64,000 nt of DNA from Stenotrophomonas koreensis (lineage in GTDB: Bacteria > Pseudomonadota > Gammaproteobacteria > Xanthomonadales > Xanthomonadaceae): contig NZ_LDJH01000017.1 of NCBI RefSeq assembly GCF_001431525.1, positions 1 to 64,000 on the forward strand, in the 5' to 3' direction. The notes beneath the pieces are model-generated. The model saw only the letters and a list, made by a program, of their open reading frames with translations, was not told the origin of the DNA and searched no databases. Position 1 is the stretch's first letter. Every line of letters begins with the position of its first letter. The translations under genes and the position numbers were made by a program. Below are positions 8,524-16,978 of the stretch, one piece after another.

Positions 8524-8660
8524 GCCCCGGGTACCGGGCAGTGCCGGGATCGCCCCGGCTGCGGTGCCTGGGGCGACGCGGGTGCAACCTGGCGTGTCGT
8601 GCTGGCGGCACTACGGCGCGGCGGGCATCTGCCCTGCCGCACCGTTGCCGGCCTGCCGGC

Positions 8661-10778
8661 TCAGTCCAGGCGCCAGCGCACCCCGGCATACACGCTGCGG
8701 CCTTCGCCCGGCGTGGAGCGGGCCAGGTCGCGGCCCGCGTCGTCGTAGCCCGGGGTCACGGTGGCGGCATAGCGCCGGTCACCGAGGTTGCGCACTTCCG
8801 CCCAGGCCTGCCAGCGCCCGTCCGGGGCGTCGTAGCCGATGCGGCTACCGAACACGATGCGGCTGTCGGCCCAGTAGCTGTTGGCGTAGTCCACGGCCAT
8901 GCGCGAGGCGTAATCGGTACTCAGCGCCGCATGCAGGCCGGAGCCGTGGTCAAAGCGCAGTTCGGCCTGGTAGGCATGGCGTGGCAGCCCGGGCAGGCGG
9001 TTGCGGCCGAAGCGGGCATCGCCGCGGTAGCGGAAATCGCTGAAGGTGTAGGCCTGGCGCAGCGACAGCCGGCCGGGTGCGGCCTGCCACAGGGTGCTGT
9101 CCAGCCCGGCCTCCACGCCGCGGTGCAGGGTCGGGCTGGCGTTGTTCTCGGCAATGAACAGGTTCGGTGCCGGCTGCAGCTCGACACTGAGCAGCTCGTG
9201 CCTGAGGTGGGCGTGGTAGCCGGTCAGCTCCCATTGGCCCAGGGCAGCCTGGCCGCGTGCGCCCAGCTCCAGCGTGGTGGCGGTCTGGCTGCGCATCGGC
9301 ACCGGCGCGCTCTGGCGGCCGCTGGACGGGCCATTGCCGGCGGCGAAATACTGGTTGGAGCCCCAGATCATCGACCACGGGTGCGGCGCTTCCAGCGAGC
9401 GGCTGAGGTTGCCGAACCACTGCGTATGCGTGCTGTGCTGCCAGCTCAGGCCCAGGCGCGGGGCGTAATCCCAGTCCTGTTCACGCAGGCGGCCACCGGT
9501 TTGCGGCCAGCGCACCTGCACATCGCGGCGGGTGTGGACCAGGGCCAGCCCGGTCTGCAGCTCCAGGCGCTCGGCCAGCGCCAGCCGGTTGCCCAAGTGC
9601 AGGGTGCTGTCGCTGCCGTGGTGGCTGAAATCGCGGGTACGGGTGCCGGCCGGGTAGCCGTTGGCAGGTCGGCGCAGCGATTCACGCACATCGGCGTCCA
9701 GGTCGTGGGCCAGGCGCAGGCCCAGCGTGGTTTCGCTGTCGCGGCCAAACAGCGGGTGCCGGCGCTGGTAGTCCAGGGTGGCGTTGAGGCCGGCATAGTC
9801 CAGCTGCTGGCGGTACAGGCTCTCGTTCAAATCCATCGGGTAGCGGTGATACACCAGCCCGGCCTGCAGCGTGCTGTCGGCATCCAGCTGCAGCGTGGTC
9901 ACATTGCCGATCCAGCTGCTGCCCGGCTGTGGCCGCTGGGCATCGATGGCCAGGTTGGCCGGGTTGGCCGCACGCGGGTCGTTGCGGATCTGGGCGCGGG
10001 TCAGGCGCCCGGGCGTCTGGTGCGCGGTCTGGCGGTAGCGTACGAACAGCCGGGTGTGCAGGTCCGGGCGGAGCTGCCAGCCGAGGTTGGCCATCGCGCC
10101 CTGGCCGTCGCCGGCGGCATGGCGCTGGTAGCCGTCAAATTCGGTATCGGCATAGGCCAGGTAGTAATCGTGTTCGCCATCGACCCCGCCCCAGCCCAGG
10201 CCGCGCCGCTGGTAGCCGCGGCTGCCGGCCTCGTAGTGCAGCTGCAGGCCGGGTGAATCGCGGCCGCTGCGGCTGATGTAGTCAATCGCCCCGCCCAGCG
10301 CCAGGGCGCCACGGGTCATGCCGTTGGCGCCGCGCAGCACCTCCACCCGCGACAGCCACAGCGGTTCGAGCAGCTCGTACGGGGTGCCGCCGGCCCCGGT
10401 CAGCGGCAGGCCGTCGATCGACACCGCGATGCCCGAGCCATGTGCGCCGGGGCCGCGGTTGATGCCTGAGCCACGGATCGAGACCTTGGTGCCTTCATTG
10501 CCCGGGGAAGCGGCGCTGATGCCAGGCTGGTAGGCCAGTACGTCGGCGCTGCTGGCCAGCCGGCGCGGCGTGCTGGCCACGTCGATCACGTTGCTGGCCC
10601 CGGGCAGGCGGCGTAGCCGTTCGCGGGCCTGGGCGCTGGCATCGGCCGCGGTGACCTGGATCGCATCCAGGGTGGTGGCTGTGTTGGCCTGCGTGGCGGC
10701 CAGGGTGGCCGGGGACAGGGCCAGGCCGATGGCCAGGCACAGCGGAACAACGATGAAGCGGCAAGACGGATAGGACAT
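8661..10778 (-). CDS. TonB-dependent receptor (siderophore-type)
   Basis: A 705-residue outer-membrane receptor. A signal peptide (residues 1 to about 28, ending LAA) precedes a TonB-box-like TTLDAIQVTA segment. The plug follows, with the SIRGSGINRG and GIAVSIDGLP motifs and VEVLRGANGMTRGALALGGAIDY. The beta-barrel ends YAGVRWRLD. Some open frame lies upstream of ATG 10778, but the signal peptide fixes this start. The plug motifs are of the FecA/FhuA-like class, so a ferric siderophore or similar chelate is likely; the ligand cannot be told from sequence. A PepSY-domain secreted protein is divergently transcribed, a common partnership in iron-uptake loci. No convincing Fur box was seen in the 245-base intergenic region. 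Confidence 0.93.
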   Translation of the reverse strand: MSYPSCRFIVVPLCLAIGLALSPATLAATQANTATTLDAIQVTAADASAQARERLRRLPGASNVIDVASTPRRLASSADVLAYQPGISAASPGNEGTKVSIRGSGINRGPGAHGSGIAVSIDGLPLTGAGGTPYELLEPLWLSRVEVLRGANGMTRGALALGGAIDYISRSGRDSPGLQLHYEAGSRGYQRRGLGWGGVDGEHDYYLAYADTEFDGYQRHAAGDGQGAMANLGWQLRPDLHTRLFVRYRQTAHQTPGRLTRAQIRNDPRAANPANLAIDAQRPQPGSSWIGNVTTLQLDADSTLQAGLVYHRYPMDLNESLYRQQLDYAGLNATLDYQRRHPLFGRDSETTLGLRLAHDLDADVRESLRRPANGYPAGTRTRDFSHHGSDSTLHLGNRLALAERLELQTGLALVHTRRDVQVRWPQTGGRLREQDWDYAPRLGLSWQHSTHTQWFGNLSRSLEAPHPWSMIWGSNQYFAAGNGPSSGRQSAPVPMRSQTATTLELGARGQAALGQWELTGYHAHLRHELLSVELQPAPNLFIAENNASPTLHRGVEAGLDSTLWQAAPGRLSLRQAYTFSDFRYRGDARFGRNRLPGLPRHAYQAELRFDHGSGLHAALSTDYASRMAVDYANSYWADSRIVFGSRIGYDAPDGRWQAWAEVRNLGDRRYAATVTPGYDDAGRDLARSTPGEGRSVYAGVRWRLD

Positions 10779-11023
10779 GCGCAAGCAGACAGACGTGGGC
10801 CAATTCAGCTGGCCATTATGCGCAGCCGGCCGCGACCAGGCCGTACGGCCCGGTGCGGAGAGTGCTGCCCACGCCTGTGCCCGTGCAGTGTGCCGCCAAC
10901 ACGGCAGCAGTGCGGCTGTGAGGCCGTGCGGTCTGTAATGGCCACCCACCCGGGGTCCGTCACCTCCCTGCCAACGCACGGGCAGCTATAGTGGCGGCCC
11001 GCTCGCTTCTGCTGGAGATTGCC

Positions 11024-11461
11024 ATGGTGACCATCCGTTCCCTGCTGGTTGGCGGCTTGTTGCTGGCCAGCCAGCCCGCGCTGGCCGCGCCGCTGCCCAA
11101 CGCCGCCGCAGTCGAGCAGGCGCTGCGCGCCGCCGGTTACACCCAGATCCATGACCTTGAGCGCGACGATGGCCTGTGGGAGGCCGATGTCAGCCGTGCC
11201 GACGGCGTGTTTGCCGAGATCTATATCGACCCGGCCAACGGCGAGATCTTCGATGCCCATGATGGCCGGCCGTTGCTGGATTCGGCGGCTATCCTGCAAC
11301 GTGCCGCTGCCCATGGACTGAAGGACGTCCGCAAGCTCGAGCGCGACGGCGCCACCTGGAAGCTAGAGGCGCGCGATGCCCGCAACCATGCCGTCGAGGT
11401 CCGCCTGAGCGGGTTCGATGGCCGGGTGCTGCATACCCAGCGCGAGTACTGGTGGGATTGA
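11024..11461 (+). CDS. PepSY-domain secreted protein
   Basis: A 145-residue protein with a signal peptide ending near LAA-P (residue 22). Two PepSY-like repeats follow: one containing YIDPANGEIFDAHDGRP (about 65-81) and a second ending in VRLSGFDGRVLHTQREYWWD. PepSY domains are periplasmic modules often found in protease inhibitors and iron or redox membrane proteins. The start ATG follows GGAGATTGCC. It is divergent from the TonB receptor gene and may share its regulation. Confidence 0.8.
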   Translation: MVTIRSLLVGGLLLASQPALAAPLPNAAAVEQALRAAGYTQIHDLERDDGLWEADVSRADGVFAEIYIDPANGEIFDAHDGRPLLDSAAILQRAAAHGLKDVRKLERDGATWKLEARDARNHAVEVRLSGFDGRVLHTQREYWWD

Positions 11462-11875
11462 GCCCGGGCACGCTCGCGCCGCTGGCCGGGCACCCGGCAA
11501 GGCCTTGGGCAGCAGGCGCAGACTGGCCGGCAGGGTGCCGCGTTGTTGCTTGCGGTGCCGGGGTGGTGGCGGCAGTGCGGCCATCGCGCTGTTGATTGAG
11601 TGACGGTGCAGGCACGCCGCTTTGCTGTGGCGGTGGCGCCTGCTTCACCGCCGCTGGCGGGGCGCAGTCGCGGGTGCTCAGGCCCTGCCGTCGCCGGCAG
11701 TACTTGATCAGACCGCCCGCGGGCCGGGGACAGGGGTTGCGGCGCAGCGGCTGACGCCTCCGGCTGCTCGGAAGGGGGGAGGAAGGGCTGCACAGACACT
11801 TGATGCCGGCTTCACCACCGCCACATGCCGCAGCTGTCAGGGTTGATCCCCCACTGGTTGCGGAGGATTTTCCCC
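11462..11875. other. 414-base stretch with no recognisable gene
   Basis: GC-rich intergenic DNA between two same-strand genes. Several frames are open on both strands, but their products are Pro/Arg/Ala-rich, as expected of non-coding DNA here. The 3' end holds a CGGAGG ribosome site for the next gene. No repeat or RNA was recognised. Confidence 0.5.
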
Positions 11876-12361
11876 ATGTCCACCCCCGATGAACTGCAGG
11901 ACAAGCTCTGGAAGGCGCTGGAAAGCGATCACACCCTGATGCTGGGTGTTCCCGAGGCCGAATACGGCCATCTGCGGCCGATGACCGCGTTGCTGGATGG
12001 TCGCCACAGCCCGCTGTGGTTTTTTGCCCGGCGACCGAACGCACTGATCGACATGGCCGATGGCCAGCGCACGGCGGTGGCATCGTTCGTGGACAAGGGG
12101 CATGACCTGTTTGCCTGCCTGTCCGGCACCTTGCATGTGCACGATGGCCCCTCGGTGGTCGAGCGGCTGTGGCGGCCCAGCTTTGCCAGCTGGTTCGAAG
12201 GCAAGGATGACCCGCGCCTGGTGCTGCTGCGCTTTGATGCCACCCATGCGGAAATCTGGCAGGGCGGCAATACCCTGCTGGACGGCATCAAGACCCTGCT
12301 GGGCAAGATCGATCCGGACCGTCTGCATGCCGATGAGCATGCCAGTGTCGACCTGCGTTGA
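11876..12361 (+). CDS. Pyridoxamine 5'-phosphate oxidase-family protein (general stress protein 26-like)
   Basis: A 161-residue split-barrel flavin-binding-type protein: MSTPDELQDKLWKALE helix, the GHLRPMTALL strand, SPLWFFARR, then WFEGKDDPRLVLLRFD and AEIWQGGN. This is the layout of the single-domain general stress protein 26 (Xanthomonas/Bacillus GSP26-like) group rather than true PdxH. It probably binds FMN or FAD; the substrate is unknown. The start is the ATG 10 bases after CGGAGG. It is followed on the other strand by a ferritin-like gene, another stress-type protein. Confidence 0.82.
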   Translation: MSTPDELQDKLWKALESDHTLMLGVPEAEYGHLRPMTALLDGRHSPLWFFARRPNALIDMADGQRTAVASFVDKGHDLFACLSGTLHVHDGPSVVERLWRPSFASWFEGKDDPRLVLLRFDATHAEIWQGGNTLLDGIKTLLGKIDPDRLHADEHASVDLR

Positions 12362-12488
12362 GTCGTTGTGCCTGCCGTAGTGCGGCTGGTCGGGAGCGGC
12401 CCCTGGCCGTGCAGGCGAGGGGCGCTGCCGGCGACGACCGGCGGACAGGGCTGCCAGCACCTGCCCGGCGCGGTGATGACAGCGCTGG

Positions 12489-13091
12489 TTACAGATAGTC
12501 GCCGCGTGCATTTTCGGCGCGTGCGGCGCCAATGGCGGTTTCCACGTTCTTGCGTTCTTCCGGTGGCGGCAGCACCGCCGGCATGCCCAGTGCCTGCAGC
12601 CACAGCTCGCGGGCCCAGCCAGCGGTGTGGTACAGGTGGTGGTCTTCCTGTTCTTCCACGGCCTGGTAGGCCTGCCTGAGCACCCTGGCATGCTGGCCGC
12701 CCTGTTCGGCGACGCGGCCGATCAGTTCCCAGTTCTGGTGGTCCTTGGTCTCGGCCAGGACCACGCATTCGGCCGCGACCAGTTCTGCCGCGGCCGGATC
12801 GCCGGCCTTGATCGCCATCTGGATCGCCTTGACCAGTGATTGCCCGTGATGGGCGACGATCTGCCGGCCCGGGCTGTCAGCTTCGGTATCCAGCCCCAGC
12901 GTGTGGAATACCTGGGTCAACACTTCCTCATGGGTCATGGTCTGGTCCAGGTATTCCTGCCATTCATTGCGCAGGTCCTCGTTCTGTGCGGCCTCGATGG
13001 CGGCGGTGTAGATCTGGATGCCGCCACGTTCGGTTTCCAGTGCCTGGAGCAGTAATTCGGTGAGCTGTGTGTTGTTGGTCTTGCTGGCCAT
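12489..13091 (-). CDS. Ferritin-like domain protein
   Basis: A 200-residue all-helical protein. Helix 1 has E19-x-E21, helix 2 ends in H54-E55-E56, and helices 3-4 carry AAECVVLAETKDHQNWELI and later EEQEDHHLYH. These spaced Glu/His residues fit a ferritin/rubrerythrin-type di-metal site, which suggests oxidative-stress protection or metal handling. It is not a typical Dps or bacterioferritin. A GGAGG ribosome site lies just upstream of the ATG. The cytoplasmic location is inferred from the lack of a signal peptide. Confidence 0.72.
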   Translation of the reverse strand: MASKTNNTQLTELLLQALETERGGIQIYTAAIEAAQNEDLRNEWQEYLDQTMTHEEVLTQVFHTLGLDTEADSPGRQIVAHHGQSLVKAIQMAIKAGDPAAAELVAAECVVLAETKDHQNWELIGRVAEQGGQHARVLRQAYQAVEEQEDHHLYHTAGWARELWLQALGMPAVLPPPEERKNVETAIGAARAENARGDYL

Positions 13092-13402
13092 CTTGGTTCC
13101 TCCGACAGTGAGCCGGCAGCTTTTCCCAGCGTTGGCAAAGAGCGTGTGACAGGGTCGGAACGTCGGCCGGGTTCAGTTTTCTGACCAGGGAAACTGGCGC
13201 CGATCATGCGGGTTTTTGTGACCTGCGCAGCGTTTTGAGGTTGCGCCTGCATTCACCTTGAGCAACGTGCCTGTGCCCTGTGGCGCCCCTTGGGCGGTGG
13301 GGCCGGGCCTGCGCCGGATCAGGCATCCGCCTGCCTGGCCGGGCGCAAGCGGGTGCCTGCAAAGGCAGCGCGCTACACGGGACACGCCGGCGTGCTGTGG
13401 CG
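13092..13402. other. 311-base stretch with no recognisable gene
   Basis: It separates the ferritin-like gene from the downstream YetF-like gene, both on the minus strand, and must hold the ferritin-like promoter. Nothing else was recognised. Confidence 0.45.
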
Positions 13403-13924
13403 TTACTGCCGGGCGTCCAGAAAGGTGATGTGTCCGGAGGTTTCCAGCACGGCCAGGCGTACCTGGGCCAGGGTTGCAATGTCGGCTTCGCGGCGGGCGC
13501 TGTGGAACTCGTTCTCGCTGATGGCCGCGGCCTTGAGCCGTTGCCCGAACAGTACGCCGTTGCTGGCCAGGATCACCGGCTCGCCCTCCAGCAGCTTGTC
13601 CAGCCTGGGCGAGTAGCTGGACAGCCGACCGGTGAGGGCATTGAGCAGCAACAGGGTGGCGGCCAGGATCAAGCCGCCACCGAGGGAAATGTCATCGCCG
13701 AGCAGGGCGTTCTGCACCGAGTTGCCCAGCAGCACGATCAGCAGCAGGTCAAACGAGGTGGCCTGGCCGAGCGTGCGTTTGGAGGTGAGGCGGATCAGCA
13801 GCAGTACTGCCAGGTACACCACCACGGCACGGGCAATGAATTCCCACCAGGGCATGGACAGCGAGAAAAACCGCTCGATGGCGCTGGACACGGGGCAGGC
13901 TCCACTCAGGACAAGGTCCGTCAT
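13403..13924 (-). CDS. DUF421 (YetF-like) membrane protein
   Basis: A 173-residue protein with two or three N-terminal membrane segments (about residues 25-95) and a soluble C-terminal domain. It has the hallmark RLTSKRTLGQATSFDLL and LLGNSVQNALLGDD blocks and ILASNGVLFGQRL of the family. Bacillus YetF-type proteins are membrane proteins of poorly known function. The ribosome site before ATG 13924 is weak; ATG 13856 (MPWWEF) is an alternative that keeps all membrane segments. Confidence 0.8.
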   Translation of the reverse strand: MTDLVLSGACPVSSAIERFFSLSMPWWEFIARAVVVYLAVLLLIRLTSKRTLGQATSFDLLLIVLLGNSVQNALLGDDISLGGGLILAATLLLLNALTGRLSSYSPRLDKLLEGEPVILASNGVLFGQRLKAAAISENEFHSARREADIATLAQVRLAVLETSGHITFLDARQ

Positions 13925-13979
13925 GGTGCCGGGCGCGCGTCAACCGCCTGTGACCATGGCCATCGCCTGCGCTGTGCTT

Positions 13980-14011
13980 GCCGTTTGCCGTTTGCCGTTT
14001 GCCGTTTGCCG
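13980..14011 (+). repeat. Heptanucleotide tandem repeat (GCCGTTT)4.6
   Basis: Four perfect GCCGTTT units (13980-14007) plus GCCG. It lies in the intergenic region between the divergent YetF-like and YdhR-like genes, about 108 bases before the latter's start. It could vary by slippage and change promoter spacing. Confidence 0.85.
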
Positions 14012-14118
14012 CTGGCCCTGGTCCGGCCAGCCGTTTGTCTGCCAGCGGCCTGAATCCGTGCTGCTGGACAGGATCACCACGCGCTAGGCTGTGGCTTTCT
14101 GGTTTGCAGGAGAGTGTC

Positions 14119-14421
14119 ATGGCGGTAGTGCTGCAGGTGGATTTTCCGTATGCCGGCCCGTGGGGCGAGGCAATGCATGCACAGATGGCCGATCTGGCCG
14201 TGTCCATTGCCGGCGAGCCCGGGCTGATCTGGAAGATCTGGACCGAACAGCCCGACAGCAACCAGGCCGGTGGCATCTACCTGTTCCAGGACCAGGCCAG
14301 TGCCCAGGCCTACCTGGACATGCACCGTGCGCGCCTGGCCGGCTTTGGGGTGCCGCAGGTCAATGCCAAGCTGTTCCAGGTCAACCGGCCGCTGTCGTTG
14401 ATTGACCGCGCGCCGCTGTGA
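14119..14421 (+). CDS. YdhR-family putative monooxygenase
   Basis: A 100-residue protein of the dimeric alpha/beta-barrel type. Family marks are VLQVDFPYAGPWG near the N-terminus, EPGLIWKIWTE (about 38-48), then GGIYLFQDQASAQAYLDMH and VNAKLFQVN. This matches the YdhR family, annotated as putative monooxygenases of unknown substrate. The ATG at 14119 follows CAGGAGAGTGTC, which sets the start despite open frame upstream. Two hairpins follow the gene. Confidence 0.85.
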   Translation: MAVVLQVDFPYAGPWGEAMHAQMADLAVSIAGEPGLIWKIWTEQPDSNQAGGIYLFQDQASAQAYLDMHRARLAGFGVPQVNAKLFQVNRPLSLIDRAPL

Positions 14422-14453
14422 ACCACCCCGCCGCAGGGGATTGCTGCTGACTG

Positions 14454-14488
14454 CCCGCAGCCAGCGCGCAGGCCCTGCTGGCTGCGGG
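14454..14488 (+). terminator. Strong stem-loop after the YdhR-like gene
   Basis: Perfect 12-base arms CCCGCAGCCAGC (14454-14465) and GCTGGCTGCGGG (14477-14488) with an 11-base loop. There is no T run, so it may be a processing or stabilising hairpin rather than a classic terminator. Confidence 0.5.
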
Positions 14489-14509
14489 AGGCTGTGGTCC
14501 ATGCCCATG

Positions 14510-14531
14510 CCCATGCCGGGCATGGGGTTTT
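14510..14531 (+). terminator. Candidate intrinsic terminator
   Basis: CCCATG (14510-14515) and CATGGG (14521-14526) form a short stem with a 5-base loop, followed by GTTTT. Together with the larger hairpin just upstream it could end the YdhR-like transcript. Confidence 0.45.
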
Positions 14532-14661
14532 GCTTGCTGAACTGTGCCCGCGGTCAGGGTTTTGCACATTCCCGCCAGATTCTGCTCATGAAGAGTGGCA
14601 AGTAGTGACGCTGTGCGTCAGTATCTGCCCCGTTGGGTAATCGACTCAGGGAGTGGTCACC

Positions 14662-15087
14662 ATGCTTGTCGCGCTGCTAGTGGGATTGATTGTTGCCGCC
14701 GGGGTCTGGCTGCATGACCGGCGTCAGCGCGACAGGCAGTTGCAGCTGGCACAGGAGCAGAGCTTTTCGCAGTTGCGTTTTCCGACCTATGGCCAGCGCC
14801 TGACCGGGGCGGAAGTGACGGTGATCCGGCGCGATCAGTGCCCGCCGCCGGCACCGGTGCTGCCGGCCGCGCAGGCGGCCGCACAGGCCTCCTGGTGGTA
14901 CTGCGTCGGTCCACGACGGACCTGTTACATGGCGGTGGCACTGTGTGAGCGGCAGTGGTTGCGCTGGCAGGTGCGCTGGGTGGTACGGCCGTTGGATGAG
15001 CAACACATGCGCCAGGCCCTGGATGGGGACGACGAGGCGCTGTGGCTGGCGTTTGGTGAAGTGGGTGAGCGTGGTCTGCAGTTGTGA
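14662..15087 (+). CDS. Unknown membrane-anchored Trp-rich protein (paralogue 1)
   Basis: A 141-residue protein. Residues 1-17 (LVALLVGLIVAAGVW) form one membrane anchor, followed by a basic DRRQRDRQ stretch and a soluble domain with WWYCVGP, RWQVRW and PLDEQ motifs. It is not a family I recognise. The segment from WYC to QAL matches the neighbouring gene at 18 of 42 positions without gaps, so the two are tandem paralogues. ATG 14662 is chosen; GTG 14653 is possible but closer to the ribosome site. Confidence 0.65.
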   Translation: MLVALLVGLIVAAGVWLHDRRQRDRQLQLAQEQSFSQLRFPTYGQRLTGAEVTVIRRDQCPPPAPVLPAAQAAAQASWWYCVGPRRTCYMAVALCERQWLRWQVRWVVRPLDEQHMRQALDGDDEALWLAFGEVGERGLQL

Positions 15088-15308
15088 CGTGGGGCAGTTG
15101 ATCGTTGCTGATTGGGTAGCATTGGGAGTGTGGCGACAGCCGGCAGAGCTGTATTGCCAGCCGCGCCGGGTGACCGGCGCGGCTTTTTCTTTGCACGCCT
15201 GCTGACAGTTCGCGCCGCCGTGCTGGCGTCGTCTTGCCGACAATGTGAAGATCACGCCGCTGCCTGGAGACCGGCAGCGCACCGACATACAGGGATGAGG
15301 TGAAGGCG

Positions 15309-15668
15309 ATGACCGGCGTGAGGCTGGGTTTGTTGGCCAGGTGGCGGGGCGCGGCGAACGAGGCCGCACAGGCCAGCCAGGCATCGGTGCTGGCGGCCAG
15401 CCTGCAGCGGCTGCAGCTGCAGGGCACGCCAGTGCGGGTGCTGACCGGGGTGACGGCCGGACAGCTGCCGGCCGCGTGGTACTGCCAGGGGCCGGGACCG
15501 TGCTGGTACCGGGCCGATGCGCAATGGCGCTGGACATGGCGTGGATGGCAGCTGTGCTGGCAGTTGCAGGCGCTGGATCAACAGCAGCTGTGGCAAGCCC
15601 TGCAGGCTGACCCGCAGACCTGCCACCGGGTGTTCGGAAAACTGCGCGGCCGGCGGCTGTATGCCTGA
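15309..15668 (+). CDS. Unknown Trp-rich protein (paralogue 2)
   Basis: A 119-residue protein, paralogous to the gene at 14662 in its WYCQGP, GWQLCW and ALDQQ region, and sharing the following D and F-G residues. It lacks the strong N-terminal membrane anchor of its partner, having only a weakly hydrophobic LGLLARW start. Start: ATG 15309, or GTG 15300 a few bases earlier, both behind GATGAGG. No known family. Being next to its paralogue, it is probably a local duplication that diverged in localisation. Confidence 0.6.
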   Translation: MTGVRLGLLARWRGAANEAAQASQASVLAASLQRLQLQGTPVRVLTGVTAGQLPAAWYCQGPGPCWYRADAQWRWTWRGWQLCWQLQALDQQQLWQALQADPQTCHRVFGKLRGRRLYA

Positions 15669-15898
15669 ATCAGCTGCCCGCGGTTGAGGCGGTTGTTGCC
15701 TTGCCCGGGTGCTGTGCCCCAGCGCTGATTGCCACTGTGCATCCCCCGCTGCCGGCCGCGGCACAACACCGGCAGCGTGGTCCTCGCCCGGGCCGCGCCG
15801 GCAGCAGCAAGCGGGATGCTGGCGCCGTTCCGTTCCGCGACCCCGTCGCCGGTATTCGGCTGGCCCTAGAATGGGTCCATCTGCAGCCTGGAGGCGAT

Positions 15899-16978
15899 AT
15901 GAGCATCTTGAACTTCATCCGCAAGGAACTGATCGAGATCATCGAATGGACCGATGATTCGCGTGACACCCTGGCCTACCGCTGGCCGGATGAGGATCGC
16001 CAGATCAAGAACGGTGCGCAGCTGATCGTGCGCGAATCGCAGGTGGTGCAGTTTGTGGCTGCCGGCCAGTACGCCGACCTGTTCGCGCCGGGCAAGCACA
16101 CCCTGAGCACCGAGAACATTCCGGTGCTGTCGACCATCCTGGGCTGGAAGTACGGCTTTGAGTCGCCGTTCAAGTGCGATGTCTACTTCCTCAACACCCG
16201 GCTGTTCACCGGCAACAAGTGGGGCACCGCCAACCCGGTGATGCTGCGCGATGCCGACTTCGGCATGGTCCGCCTGCGCGCGTTCGGTACCTACGATTTC
16301 CGCATCGTCGATGCGCCGAAGTTCCTCAAGGAAGTGGCCGGCACCGACCACAATTTCCGTCTGGACGAGTTTGCCGAAACCATGCGTTCGCGCATCGTCA
16401 GTGTGTTTTCCGAGGCACTGGCGCGGGCCGGGGTGCCGGCACTGGAGGTGGCCGCGCGTTATTCCGAGCTCGGTGACGCCCTGCTGCCGATCATCAACCC
16501 GGTGATGACTGACAAGTACGGCATCGAAATCACCGCCTTCGTGGTCGAGAACGTTTCGGTGCCGGCAGAAGTGGAGCAGGCCATCGACAAGCGTTCGAGC
16601 ATGGGCGCGGTCGGCAACCTCAACGATTTCGTCAAATACCAGATGGGCAAGGGCATGGGCGAGGGCGGCGAGGGTGCTGCCGCAGCCGCGGTGCCGGCGC
16701 AGATGGCGATGGGCTTTGGCATGGCCCAGGAAATGATGAAGTCGATGCAGCCCGGTGCGCAGGCCGCGCCGCCACCGTTGCCCGGCGCAGTGAGTGCCGG
16801 CGCCGCGGCGGACAACGGGCTGGAAGTGCTCAACCCGGAGCAGGCTGCGCAGATCCTCAGCGTATCGGTGGAGGACGTGCTGGCGGCCATCGAGGCCGGT
16901 GAGCTGAAGGCACGCCGCATCGGCAATGCCACCCGCATTGCGCGTTCGGCCCTGGACGCGTTCCTGCGCGGTGAGTGA
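15899..16978 (+). CDS. SPFH-domain protein with C-terminal excisionase-type HTH
   Basis: A 359-residue protein of the YdjI/virion-core-like SPFH group. The SPFH part covers about residues 25-245 (QLIVRESQVVQFV, FKCDVYFLNT, then the DKYGIEITAFVVENVSVP segment). A Gly/Ala/Met-rich linker (about 255-315) leads to a C-terminal module, NPEQAAQILSVSVEDVLAAI to ARSALDAFL (about 312-356), that reads as an excisionase-like helix-turn-helix, though such modules may also act as protein contacts. The ATG follows GGAGGCGAT. The next gene overlaps it by eight bases, and SPFH plus zinc-ribbon membrane partners are often neighbours. Inferred role: membrane microdomain scaffold. Confidence 0.82.
   Translation: MSILNFIRKELIEIIEWTDDSRDTLAYRWPDEDRQIKNGAQLIVRESQVVQFVAAGQYADLFAPGKHTLSTENIPVLSTILGWKYGFESPFKCDVYFLNTRLFTGNKWGTANPVMLRDADFGMVRLRAFGTYDFRIVDAPKFLKEVAGTDHNFRLDEFAETMRSRIVSVFSEALARAGVPALEVAARYSELGDALLPIINPVMTDKYGIEITAFVVENVSVPAEVEQAIDKRSSMGAVGNLNDFVKYQMGKGMGEGGEGAAAAAVPAQMAMGFGMAQEMMKSMQPGAQAAPPPLPGAVSAGAAADNGLEVLNPEQAAQILSVSVEDVLAAIEAGELKARRIGNATRIARSALDAFLRGE

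Noticed and set aside
10779..11023. Fur box between the TonB receptor and PepSY genes
   Set aside because: No sequence close to the GATAAT-type repeat was found, only ordinary intergenic DNA.
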